Source: Planctomycetota bacterium
GTDB taxonomy: Bacteria; Planctomycetota; Phycisphaerae; Phycisphaerales; UBA1924
DNA: 64,000 bases
Reading direction: 5' to 3'
Assembly: GCA_018968885.1 (NCBI GenBank)
Contig: JAGWZK010000006.1
Location: 62,001-126,000 of the forward strand
Position numbers and translations under genes: made by a program. This document shows positions 53,199-62,360 of the stretch, one piece after another (positions within the stretch are counted from its first letter, which is position 1; every line of letters begins with the position of its first letter). Below the pieces are notes generated by a model, which was given only the letters and a program-made list of their open reading frames with translations, made no database searches and was not told the origin of the DNA.

Positions 53199-55475
53199 TT
53201 ACCGGCCCAGTTCCCAATCCATTCGACCATCAGGCCCAGCATCCGAGCCACCCTCAAACTCGTCGTGTACCGGCTCAGGCCGCAGAATCTGGGCCTTGAC
53301 CCCCGGGGGCAACGCCGCCAGAAACCGCTTGCCGTACCCCTTCGACACAATTCGAGGGTCCAACACCACCACCTGCCCCATATCCGTCGCCGACCGAATC
53401 AACCGCCCGAAGCCCTGCTTGAACCTGATGATCGCTCGCGGCAGGGAATCATCCGCAAAGGCATTCCCACCCATCTCCGTAATCCGCTCCGTCCGCGCTG
53501 CCACCAATGGCTCATCCGGGCGATCAAATGGCAGTCGCGTGATGATCACGTTTCGCAGCCGATCACCACGCACATCCACACCTTGCCAGAAACTCGCGGC
53601 ACCGAACAACACGCCCCGATCCGTACTCCGGAATCGCTCCAGGATCTGCGAACGCTCCCCATCCCGCCCCTGCACCAGCATCGGATATCCAAGCTCGCGC
53701 AGCTTCGGCGAGAGTTGATCCGCCGCGTCAAAGAGCGAGCGATACGACGTGAAGAGCACAAACGCCCCACCCTCCGTCGCCTTCAAGTGAAACAGAATCC
53801 GCTCCGCCATCTTGGCGGCAAACACCGCACCCGCCCTGCCCCCGCCCGCTGGAGGATCACCCACGGTCATGTCCAACAGCAGCGTGACTTGCTTGGCGTA
53901 GTCGAATGGTGAGTCCAATTGAATCGTCGCGGCACCCTCGCCACCCAATCGGGCCAGGGCGTGCGCGAATGGATCCGCGCTCTTCGCGGGTCTCGCCTGC
54001 TGCCGCACTTCTTCCTCTTCACTCACAATCCGCCGTTCAGACTTTTTGGCAGGTTTCACAGCGGCTTCGCCCCCCGCCGTCGCCAGCGTCGCGCTCGTCA
54101 GCACCACGCCAAACTTCTGATCAAACAAGTGCTCTCGCAACAGCGGCGCGACCTCGATTGGTGCGCACGCGAGCGTCACCGCCGCGTGCCGCGCACCATC
54201 ATCCACATCCGCCTGTTCAATCCAGTACGCACATCCATCAATCTGCTGCTTCAGCAGCGCATCCGTCGTTGCCGCCAGCGCAGCCGCCCGCTCCGCATAT
54301 GAATTCAACTCAAATTGATCCGCCTCCAGCGATACCTTGCTCTGCAGATTCTTCAATGTCAGCGCCAGATCGTTCAGCGCGGGCGTCAGGGGATTTTCAA
54401 TCTCCACGGGGCTGGTCAATCGACCCGACACTGTCTTTCCACTTCGCAAGAGTTCCGCCAACGAATCAAACAGCGCCCGCGAACTCGCCTCCGCCTCCAG
54501 CACGCGCTGGCACGCCCGATCCACCACCGTCGCATCACCCAGATTCATCGATAATTGCGGCAGGTACCCCTTCCCGCTCTTCACCGCATACAGCGTGCTG
54601 AGCAGAAACAAGACCCGCCGCTCTGACAACTCCGCACCGAAGTACTGGCTCGCCACATCCTCCACTGAGTGCGCCTCATCCAGCACTACCTGGTGATAGT
54701 CAGGCAGAAACCCCTTCTCCTGCACACGCAAAGCCAAGTCACTGAAGAACAACGCATGATTCGTCACCAGCACATTGGCACTGTCTGCTTCACGCCGCGC
54801 ATTCTGATAAAAGCACGCATCGTAATTGCGGCACTTGCGCCCCATGCAATTGCCACTGTCCGATTCCACATGCGTCCACACACGCTCGCGCTCCAAGGGT
54901 GGCAACGTGCTCCGCGTTCCATCCAGGGTATTCGTCGCCCACTCCTGAATCACCGCCAGCGATCGCCTCCCCGCAGCATCCGCCAGCAATCGGTCCGCCC
55001 GCTGACTCGCCAAAGACAACCGCCGGATGCTCATGTAATTGCCGCGCCCCTTGACAAGCACCGCCTTGATCTTCCGCGGCTCCACCTCGCGCGCATCAAT
55101 CCCCATCTCCTCTTTCACCAGGTCGCGCAAATCTCCAGGTATCGCCTCTTCCAACGCCGCCGCCAAAAGGGGAATGTCCTTCTGAATCAGCTGCTCCTGC
55201 AGAGCGATCGTGTGCGTGCTCACCACCACTGTCTCATTCCGCAGCATGGCCCGCAGCATCGCCGGAACCAGATACGCAAAGCTCTTGCCGACTCCCGTCC
55301 CCGCCTCGGCAAACAAATGGGATTTTGATTCAAACGCCCGCGCCGCCTCCACCGCCATCCGTGTCTGCTGAGGCCGCGATTCATAGTGCGAACCGATGGC
55401 GCGAGCCAAAACACTCTGGCCGCCCTGTCCCGATCCCACACCCGAACCCAAAATCGCACCGATCAACTTCTTCAC
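53199..55475 (-). CDS. dinG: DinG-type ATP-dependent DNA helicase lacking the first Fe-S Cys
   Basis: XPD-like superfamily 2 helicase acting on R-loops, D-loops and forked DNA. The 758-residue protein has RPQQTRMA (motif Q), Walker A AEAGTGVGKS (57-65), the DEAH box VVLDEAHSVEDVA, and motif VI region QGFGRLIRSATDMG. The Fe-S domain keeps Cys210, Cys215 and Cys221 (CMGRKCRNYDAC), spaced exactly as in E. coli DinG, but the first ligand position (GRGNYM-S149-IRRL) is Ser. GTG start overlaps the rsmG stop as GTGA. YoaA-like assignment is the alternative. Confidence 0.87.
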   Translation of the reverse strand: MKKLIGAILGSGVGSGQGGQSVLARAIGSHYESRPQQTRMAVEAARAFESKSHLFAEAGTGVGKSFAYLVPAMLRAMLRNETVVVSTHTIALQEQLIQKDIPLLAAALEEAIPGDLRDLVKEEMGIDAREVEPRKIKAVLVKGRGNYMSIRRLSLASQRADRLLADAAGRRSLAVIQEWATNTLDGTRSTLPPLERERVWTHVESDSGNCMGRKCRNYDACFYQNARREADSANVLVTNHALFFSDLALRVQEKGFLPDYHQVVLDEAHSVEDVASQYFGAELSERRVLFLLSTLYAVKSGKGYLPQLSMNLGDATVVDRACQRVLEAEASSRALFDSLAELLRSGKTVSGRLTSPVEIENPLTPALNDLALTLKNLQSKVSLEADQFELNSYAERAAALAATTDALLKQQIDGCAYWIEQADVDDGARHAAVTLACAPIEVAPLLREHLFDQKFGVVLTSATLATAGGEAAVKPAKKSERRIVSEEEEVRQQARPAKSADPFAHALARLGGEGAATIQLDSPFDYAKQVTLLLDMTVGDPPAGGGRAGAVFAAKMAERILFHLKATEGGAFVLFTSYRSLFDAADQLSPKLRELGYPMLVQGRDGERSQILERFRSTDRGVLFGAASFWQGVDVRGDRLRNVIITRLPFDRPDEPLVAARTERITEMGGNAFADDSLPRAIIRFKQGFGRLIRSATDMGQVVVLDPRIVSKGYGKRFLAALPPGVKAQILRPEPVHDEFEGGSDAGPDGRMDWELGR

Positions 55476-56554
55476 GCATCACCCTTGGGCGCATCGCTAT
55501 TCGGACGCTTGCGCTTCCCCGAGCCGATTCCCAGCGGCGCTCGCTTGGGCTCTCCATCCGCCCTGGGATACAGCTTGGGCGTCGCCACACGCTTCTCCAG
55601 CACCACGATCTTGCCGCTCGGCGTTTCAATCGTTCCCGCGTGAACCACTTTCAACATCTGAAGCGCGAGTGCCGCTTCCGCCAGTTCCTCGTCCGCCTTT
55701 TGACCTTTGATGAGGAGCGTCGGCGCATTGATCTTGGCAAACCCAACCGTCAATTCCGCAATCGTCGCCATCGGCCCCACCGCTCGTGCCACCACCGCGT
55801 CAAACTGCTCGCGATATCCACCCGTCCGCGCCGCACCAGAATCACTCTTGATTCCCCGGTCGTGCGCCATCGTCTCACTCCGCCCACACACGGGCTCGAC
55901 ATTCGTGACGCCAATGTGCCGAGCTGTCTGCTTCAAAAACTCAATCTTCTTTGCTGTGGCATCCATCAGAGTGAAGTTCAACTGCGGCATCGCGATCGCC
56001 AGCACCATCCCCGGCAATCCCGCACCTGTCCCTACATCCAACACTCGCGCCCCCTCCGGCAATTCCGCCAGCGCCCCCACCAGGGTGAGCGAATCCAGAA
56101 TGTGCTTGCTCCATGCCTCTTCCGGCTCGGTGATCGCCGTCAGGTTCAATCGCTCGTTGGCCCCCAGCATGATCGCCAAAAACTTCCCAAGTTTCTCAAC
56201 CTCTCCAACCTCAAACTCCACACCCACCGCCGCCGCGCGTTCAACAAACCATTCAGGCGGAGCCAGCGGTTCCCGGTCCTCCACCTCAATCGCATCCCGC
56301 GGCACTGGCGCGGGACGCTTCTCACCGCTCACCGGTGAAGACTCTCGCTTGGGCCGATCACTAGGTCGCTCGCTCTGTCGCTCATGCCGCGGCTTGCCCG
56401 TTCCGCCCCGGCCTCCACCGCTCCGATTCTCTCCACCCCAACTTGCCCCGCCTTTACCGCCACCGCCGCGTGGCGAACCACCGCGGGCAGGACCGCCCCA
56501 GCTCGCCCCACCACCACCGCTCCCACCACGCCCTGAATTGCCTCGTTGTGACAT
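55472..56554 (-). CDS. rsmG: 16S rRNA m7G527 methyltransferase with Gly/Arg-rich N-terminal tail
   Basis: Methylates G527 of 16S rRNA. The core (residues about 115-345) has GANERLNLTAI, SKHILDSLTLV, motif I RVLDVGTGAGLPGMVLAI, TLMDATAKKIEFLKQ, the AVVARAVGPMATIAEL block and a final KIVVLEKRVATP. The usual length is approximately 210; here an N-terminal tail of approximately 110 residues carries many RGG/GGGG stretches and a charged Ser/Arg/Glu segment. AGGGAGAC precedes the ATG. The following dinG overlaps by 4 bp; rodA ends 31 bp upstream. Confidence 0.93.
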   Translation of the reverse strand: MSQRGNSGRGGSGGGGASWGGPARGGSPRGGGGKGGASWGGENRSGGGRGGTGKPRHERQSERPSDRPKRESSPVSGEKRPAPVPRDAIEVEDREPLAPPEWFVERAAAVGVEFEVGEVEKLGKFLAIMLGANERLNLTAITEPEEAWSKHILDSLTLVGALAELPEGARVLDVGTGAGLPGMVLAIAMPQLNFTLMDATAKKIEFLKQTARHIGVTNVEPVCGRSETMAHDRGIKSDSGAARTGGYREQFDAVVARAVGPMATIAELTVGFAKINAPTLLIKGQKADEELAEAALALQMLKVVHAGTIETPSGKIVVLEKRVATPKLYPRADGEPKRAPLGIGSGKRKRPNSDAPKGDA

Positions 56555-56585
56555 AAGTCTCCCTGCTTCACCAATCGTTGCCACC

Positions 56586-57839
56586 CTACGCCGCCCGTGT
56601 GTATTCAAACGAAGCCCGGAATGTCGCCTTCGGCCTGCGCATTCCGATGTTCACGAGCAGCCCCACCATCATCCAGCACACCACAAGACTCGTGCCTCCA
56701 TAACTCACAAACGGCAGCGTGATGCCGATGATCGGCACCAATCCCACATTCATCCCCACGTTCACAAACACCTGCGTCGGGATGAAGATCGCGAACCCCA
56801 CCGCCACCAACCTCCCAAACGGCTCCGTCGTCGACACCGCAGTCGCCAGCGCCGCCAGTGTCCATAACGCATAAATCAACAGCAGCGTCATCCCACCAAA
56901 GAATCCAAACCGATTCACGATCACCGCATAGATCATGTCGTTGTGCCGCTCCGGCAGTGAGTTGTATTTCAACAACCTCCGGCTCGCCTCATCCGAATTC
57001 CCCCCGGCCCCCCCCGCGCCGATCATCCGCTGCGCGGTCACACTCTGCATATTGATGTCCTGGTCCGCCGACGTATCCCCATTGAATTGCTTGATCAACC
57101 CCACGATCCGCTGCTTCTGATGCGGTTTCAATAAGGGAAACGTCGCCGGAGCCACGCACGCCGCCAGCAGCACCACAATCGCCAAGTGTTTCAACTTCGC
57201 CCCCGCCGCCACCAGCATCGCAAACAGCACCGGCGCAAAAAGCAACGCATTTCCCAGATCCGGCTCCAGCGTGATGAGCAGCACCGGAATCGCCAGGACC
57301 ACCCCCGGTCCAAGCAATCCCATGAACCTTCTGTGCGAATCTCGATACTTCATGTACGCCGCAATCGCCAGCACCGTTGCGATCTTCGCCAGTTCCGCCG
57401 GCTGCAAATCAAACGCCCCCAGATCAATCCACCCTCGCGCCCCGTTCCTTGGCCTCACCAGCCACGTCGGCACAAATGGAATCAAGAGAAAAACCAAAAG
57501 CCCAACTGTCACCACATACAGAAACGGCGCAAAGTACCCCGCCCAGCGATAGTGCGGCACCGCGACCACGCACGCCGCGCACAACCCCACCACCAGATAC
57601 GTCAATTGCCGCATGGCAATCGGGCTCAAGAACGCTTGTGGCATTCCAGGATCGCGAAGCCGCTCAGCGACATCAATCGAATACACACTGATCACGCTCA
57701 GCGCCAGCGCCGCCACCACCGCCAGCCACGCAGGGCTGGAAAGGTTCAACCGCTCTACCGTGCGGCCAAAATTGCCACGGTCGCCACTGGCCGCCCACGA
57801 CCCGCGAAAGACACTCGGTCTCGTCGGCATCAGTGCCAT
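56586..57839 (-). CDS. rodA: SEDS peptidoglycan glycosyltransferase RodA
   Basis: Polymerises glycan strands for cell elongation with PBP2. The 417-residue integral protein has about ten helices and the SEDS signature blocks: ARGWIDLGAFDLQPAELAKIATVLAIA with the catalytic-site Asp in a later loop, LEPDLGNALLFAPVLFAML, SLPERHNDMIYAVIVNRFGFFGG and VGLVPIIGITLPFVSYGGTSLV. The family is normally 370-420. Its ATG abuts the PBP2 stop codon (no gap), the classical mrdA-mrdB pair. FtsW is less likely because the partner is PBP2-like. Confidence 0.93.
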   Translation of the reverse strand: MALMPTRPSVFRGSWAASGDRGNFGRTVERLNLSSPAWLAVVAALALSVISVYSIDVAERLRDPGMPQAFLSPIAMRQLTYLVVGLCAACVVAVPHYRWAGYFAPFLYVVTVGLLVFLLIPFVPTWLVRPRNGARGWIDLGAFDLQPAELAKIATVLAIAAYMKYRDSHRRFMGLLGPGVVLAIPVLLITLEPDLGNALLFAPVLFAMLVAAGAKLKHLAIVVLLAACVAPATFPLLKPHQKQRIVGLIKQFNGDTSADQDINMQSVTAQRMIGAGGAGGNSDEASRRLLKYNSLPERHNDMIYAVIVNRFGFFGGMTLLLIYALWTLAALATAVSTTEPFGRLVAVGFAIFIPTQVFVNVGMNVGLVPIIGITLPFVSYGGTSLVVCWMMVGLLVNIGMRRPKATFRASFEYTRAA

Positions 57840-60290
57840 CTACAGATACCCTTCCGCAATCAACGCATGAATGATCTGATTGCAGATCGGCCCCGACACC
57901 TTGCCGCCGCTCCCCGCGTAATCCATCACCACCGCAATCGCATACTTCATCTGCCCTCCCCCAACTCCGCCATTTCCACTCTTCGGACCAGCCAGCACCA
58001 CAAACCAGGAGTGATCGCCACTCCTCACCACTCGCGCCGTCTCTCCTCGCTTTCCTCCCACTTCATTCCCATCTTCTCCGTCTGTTTCTTCGATCCCATC
58101 CTTCACCTTCAAGTCCGGCGCCGTCGCTGTTCCCGTCTTTCCCCACACCACCACATTCGGCGCATTGAAAAAGCTCTCCTTAGGTGCCGGCACCGGCTCC
58201 ACTTGAATGCCGTTTCCCGTCCCCCGCTTCCCATTCACACTCGCTTCCAATCCCTGATACGCCTCAGCCAGCGCCCAAGATGGCAACTCCAAATCCCGCG
58301 GCTGCATCCTCTCCGACAACTTCCCACTCGCCTGCTTCACCAGCGCCGGCTTCACCGCCACGCCCCCTCGCGCCAGCGTCGCATACGCGTTCGCGGCATG
58401 CAGTGGCGTCCAACTGATCGGCCCCTGCCCGATTCCCATTTGCACCGCATCGCCAATCACCAATCCCGCGCCATCCCCCCGCGCGCCCATCCCACCCGCA
58501 AACTCCAGACCCACGCCTAGATCAAACCTCTCCCCAACGCCAAACATCCGATACGTATCCACCACACCATTCACGCCCAACTTCTGTCCCAGCGTGAAGA
58601 AGAAAATATTGCACGACACTTCCAGTGCCTCGCGCCCACTCAGCGCATGCTCAAACTGCATCGTGTGCGTCAATACCCCATTCGTCTGCTTGTACACCCA
58701 GCACCGATACATGTTCGGCTGCTTGGGCAATAGGTGCCCTGTGCATTCGATCGTCATCCCCGGCTGATACACGCCTCGCTTCGCCGCGCCGCAGATCATC
58801 AATGGCTTCACGATCGATCCCGCCGCATAACTCTTTGCGATCGCTCGATCCAGATAAGGCGTATTCACCTCATCCTCAAAGATCTGATCCGGGTCCTCCG
58901 CCAGTTGCGCCCGCGAAAAACTCGGCGTCGACACCATCGCCAGAATCTCTCCCGTCGCGATATCAATCACCACAGCCGCGCCATTCAACGCCGTCCCATC
59001 CGGCACCGTCGGATTCAACGGCGTCGTCGGTCCCCTGTGCCATGGCTGCGCCACCGCAAGCCCAACCTGCGGCTGCATCGCCGCCTGCACTCGCGCCTGC
59101 AAGTTGATATCAATCGTCAGTGTCACATCCTGACCCGGCACATGAGGCAGTTCCACCTCCTGCCCGGTATCCATACGCCGCGAACGCATGCCACGCAACC
59201 CGCGCAACTCCAACTCGTGGCTCGCTTCAATTCCCACATCCCCTACCGGATCGACGTCCCGCAATTCTCCCCGATCCACGCCAGCATCCGTCAACACCCT
59301 TGCCGCAAACGCGGCATCACTCTTGATCCTCTCCTCACGCTTCTTCAGATCCTGCTCATACGGCCTGCTCCGCATCCGCCCCAGAATGTGCGCGGCAACA
59401 CCCTCCACCCGCACATTCATCACATCCTCGTGCCGCACCGGCGTCGGCAGCGAACGCCGATCAATCCCTACATTCACCACATCAAACGGATACTCGCGAT
59501 CACCAGTATCCGAAACCCGCAAGCCGGGAAATCTGGGCACTTTCACCCGTGGCACATCAGCGCCAACGCCCTCGGGTGTCAATTCAACCTCATCCCCCAC
59601 TGCCACCTGCAATCGCAATCCCGCTTCGTCAGAAATCTTGGGCAGAATCATCACCGGTGCCGTCTGCTCGGCGATCGGCCTCGCGATCCGCTTCTCGATC
59701 TCTTCCATCAACCGGGGTGTCAATTCGTCGCCGCGCTCCGCCGCTGCGTTCAACTCGATCACGCGCTTGCGATTCAGTTGCCGCGTCGCCGCCCGCGCGA
59801 TCCGCTCCACTGCCGCATCGCGCCGCTCATTCAACACTTGCTCGCTCACACCCAAGATCTGCGCGAGTTCTGTCCACGAGCGAGCCATGTGCGCTGCGTA
59901 CTGGACGCGATACATCTCCACCAACTCGGCCTGCCTTTGCGCCGGCAGGTCCGGCCAATCGTGCCGATGCGCTCTGATCGCCGCGCGTCGCGCAGCACTC
60001 TCCACCCACTTCCCCGCAAGCACGTCATACTGAATAGCCACGCCATACGCCGGGCGGTCCACAGTCAGCACGCGACCCTTGCGATCCAAGATCTTTCCGC
60101 GCGTCGTCGCTGTCCATTGCCGACGCATCAATCGCTGCTCGGCCTCTTTGAACAATTCCTCATGCTTCACCAGTGCCAGCCGCCCCGTTGCCAACAGCAG
60201 CGGCGCAAACGCAAGCCCCACCGCTGCTGACAACAGCAACACGCGGCGGTGAAACATGCTGGGAATCAATGTGGAAAGCCGCGAATCCAT
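57840..60290 (-). CDS. mrdA: Class B penicillin-binding protein (PBP2-type, elongation)
   Basis: Transpeptidase that cross-links peptidoglycan during elongation. The 816-residue protein has an N-terminal transmembrane helix (residues about 15-37), a dimerisation/PBP2 pedestal region with RGKILDRKGRVLTVDRPAYGVAI, then the transpeptidase domain with SIVK (Ser492, Lys495), SCN (559-561) and KTG (718-720). The approximately 190-residue stretch between 100 and 300 (Ala/Arg/Glu-rich) is long for PBP2. rodA follows directly. folE2 is 111 bp upstream. Planctomycete relevance: peptidoglycan machinery of the elongation type is present. Confidence 0.93.
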   Translation of the reverse strand: MDSRLSTLIPSMFHRRVLLLSAAVGLAFAPLLLATGRLALVKHEELFKEAEQRLMRRQWTATTRGKILDRKGRVLTVDRPAYGVAIQYDVLAGKWVESAARRAAIRAHRHDWPDLPAQRQAELVEMYRVQYAAHMARSWTELAQILGVSEQVLNERRDAAVERIARAATRQLNRKRVIELNAAAERGDELTPRLMEEIEKRIARPIAEQTAPVMILPKISDEAGLRLQVAVGDEVELTPEGVGADVPRVKVPRFPGLRVSDTGDREYPFDVVNVGIDRRSLPTPVRHEDVMNVRVEGVAAHILGRMRSRPYEQDLKKREERIKSDAAFAARVLTDAGVDRGELRDVDPVGDVGIEASHELELRGLRGMRSRRMDTGQEVELPHVPGQDVTLTIDINLQARVQAAMQPQVGLAVAQPWHRGPTTPLNPTVPDGTALNGAAVVIDIATGEILAMVSTPSFSRAQLAEDPDQIFEDEVNTPYLDRAIAKSYAAGSIVKPLMICGAAKRGVYQPGMTIECTGHLLPKQPNMYRCWVYKQTNGVLTHTMQFEHALSGREALEVSCNIFFFTLGQKLGVNGVVDTYRMFGVGERFDLGVGLEFAGGMGARGDGAGLVIGDAVQMGIGQGPISWTPLHAANAYATLARGGVAVKPALVKQASGKLSERMQPRDLELPSWALAEAYQGLEASVNGKRGTGNGIQVEPVPAPKESFFNAPNVVVWGKTGTATAPDLKVKDGIEETDGEDGNEVGGKRGETARVVRSGDHSWFVVLAGPKSGNGGVGGGQMKYAIAVVMDYAGSGGKVSGPICNQIIHALIAEGYL

Positions 60291-60401
60291 TCGCGCGCGA
60301 TCGTACCCCGCCTCGGCCTCTCACCGGGGCAAACCGACTGTCACGCCTCTGGTTTGTGACACGAAATCCAACCCGCAGCACGTTGCCGACTCAGAGCCCG
60401 C

Positions 60402-61235
60402 TCATCGTCCTGACCCGGCCTCTTTCCGCCGGTCCCGCGTGATCTGGGCATAGGCGTTGTGGTTGTGAATCGACTCAAAGTTCTCACTCGAGATCGAGTA
60501 ATACTCAATCCGGGGATGGTCATCCAGCGACACCGCCAGGTCACGCACAATGTCCTCGACAAACTTGGGATTCTCGTACGCCTTCTCCGTCACCCACTTC
60601 TCATCCGGACGCTTCAACACCGCGTACACCGGCGAGCTCGCCGCCTGCTCCAGCAGCGTCACCAGATCCTCGATCCACATCTGACCGCTGAAACGCACCT
60701 TCGCCTCTATATGGCAACGCTGGTTGTGCGCCCCGTACTTGCTGATTTCCTTGCTGCACGGGCACAAACTCGCCGCCGGAGCCGTCACACCCATCACAAA
60801 ATCGACATGCCCATTGGCCGTGCACGCAAACGTCACCTTGTAATCCATCAATCCCGGCTGCCCTGTCACCGGGGCGGGTTTCTTGATGAAGTAGGTAAAC
60901 GTCGCCTCAATCTCCGCCTCCTGCGCATTCAACCGCTCGCAGATCACCCGTGCGATCTCGGGAAACCGCTCCGGCGTCAGGGGCTCACTCGTCTGGTCGT
61001 TCAACACCTCGAGAAAGCGGCTCATGTGCGTCCCCTTCTGGTGATGGGGCAACGCCACATACATGTTGATCGACGCCACCGTCGTCTGCTCACCCCCATC
61101 CGGGGTCCGCAGCCGTAATGGATACTTCACGTCCTTCACACCTACCCGGTCGATGGCGATCCGCCGCCGATCCGCGCTCGCCTGCACATCAGGCATCACC
61201 GAGGCATTGCGAACTTCTTCCGGCGTGACGTTCAT
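60402..61235 (-). CDS. folE2: GTP cyclohydrolase FolE2 (type IB)
   Basis: Makes 7,8-dihydroneopterin triphosphate for folate (and queuosine) synthesis without strict zinc need. The 277-residue protein has MPDVQASADRRRIAIDRVGVKDVKYPL at the N terminus, VALPHHQKGTHMSRFLEVL, the metal/active-site SLCPCSKEISKYGAHNQR with Cys, and a C-terminal domain ending near NHNAYAQITRDR. FolE2 is zinc-starvation-induced in some species; I saw no clear Zur site, only a short ATTGC-AAAC-GCAAT repeat upstream. PBP2 follows. Confidence 0.95.
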   Translation of the reverse strand: MNVTPEEVRNASVMPDVQASADRRRIAIDRVGVKDVKYPLRLRTPDGGEQTTVASINMYVALPHHQKGTHMSRFLEVLNDQTSEPLTPERFPEIARVICERLNAQEAEIEATFTYFIKKPAPVTGQPGLMDYKVTFACTANGHVDFVMGVTAPAASLCPCSKEISKYGAHNQRCHIEAKVRFSGQMWIEDLVTLLEQAASSPVYAVLKRPDEKWVTEKAYENPKFVEDIVRDLAVSLDDHPRIEYYSISSENFESIHNHNAYAQITRDRRKEAGSGR

Positions 61236-61394
61236 GAAAACCTTTCACCTGACAGATTGCAAACGCAATTGCCTCTCACTCGACGATGCATCGTAGGGGG
61301 CCATACACAAATTGACCCTCAAACGCTCATTGGCAGGTTTCGCTCAAACCTCTCAGGTAGATGCCCCGCCGCACGCACAATTGAGATGCCGACT

Positions 61395-62300
61395 TCAGCC
61401 AGCCGTCTCTGTCGCGGCAGTGGTTTGCGGCGCACTGTTCATTCGCTTGTCGATCATCGACACCGCCCACCCCTCTCCGATCGGCAATCCCAGCAGCATC
61501 CCCCCCAGCCAATCCAGCGAAATCGGCACACAGAAACCCAGAATTCCGCCGCCACCCGTCAACCCCGGCCCTGCCCGAAGTGCTGCCGCCAACCCGTTTC
61601 CATACACCAACTGTGCCACGATCGGCCCCGTTGCTGCCAAGAGCATGATCGAGATCGCGCCTGCCAATGGCGACGGGTCCTTCTTCAACATCAGCATCGT
61701 CAGATGAGCCGCCGCCGCCGCGCCGATCGAACCAATCGCCGCCGCCGCAAACGCCTGCCCCTTCAATGGCTGATACCCCACCACGTGCGCTGCAATCCCA
61801 CCAACCACCACGCCCGCGATCACACCCGCCCAAAGTGCCGGTTGCCGGATCGCCTTGAACTTCGCGCCCACGCTTTGTTCCTTCTCGCCTTCATCGCCAC
61901 GCAGCACGGCCGTCAACAGCACTCCTGCCCCGGCGACAATCAGCCCCTCCACCGCCAGCAGCCACATGACATTGCCGCTCCCACCAGTGGCAGCAAACAC
62001 TTTGTCCACCGTGCTCAGTCGCCATGCCCCCCAAGCCGCGATCAGCCATGCACTCGCCATCCCCGTGGGCTTGTTCACAATCCTCCCCACCACCAATCCC
62101 GCTCCCACCATCGCAATCAACAGCAGGGCCAACAACCCGATCCCCAGCATGGGTGATCGATTCACCAGCAGCGTCACATCCGCGCTTCCATCCAGCGCGT
62201 GCAATCGCTTCATCGGATACGTCACCAGCGGCCCCAGCGCAAAGACTGCGACCACCGTGCACACCCAGGCCAGTACGTTCTTGAGCATCGTGCCAATCAT
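61395..62300 (-). CDS. Multi-pass membrane protein, unknown function
   Basis: The 301-residue protein has about eight or nine hydrophobic segments (for example LAWVCTVVAVFALGPLV, IGLLALLLIAMVGAGLVVG, WAGVIAGVVVGGIAAHVVG). No motif is recognised. I use the ATG at 62300; GTG 62330 would add 10 residues. It is divergent from the membrane gene at 62361, and folE2 is next downstream. Confidence 0.65.
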   Translation of the reverse strand: MIGTMLKNVLAWVCTVVAVFALGPLVTYPMKRLHALDGSADVTLLVNRSPMLGIGLLALLLIAMVGAGLVVGRIVNKPTGMASAWLIAAWGAWRLSTVDKVFAATGGSGNVMWLLAVEGLIVAGAGVLLTAVLRGDEGEKEQSVGAKFKAIRQPALWAGVIAGVVVGGIAAHVVGYQPLKGQAFAAAAIGSIGAAAAAHLTMLMLKKDPSPLAGAISIMLLAATGPIVAQLVYGNGLAAALRAGPGLTGGGGILGFCVPISLDWLGGMLLGLPIGEGWAVSMIDKRMNSAPQTTAATETAG

Positions 62301-62360
62301 GGCCCCACCACACCCTCGAAGCAACTCCACACCCCGACGAATCGGCTAGCATCATCCGCG

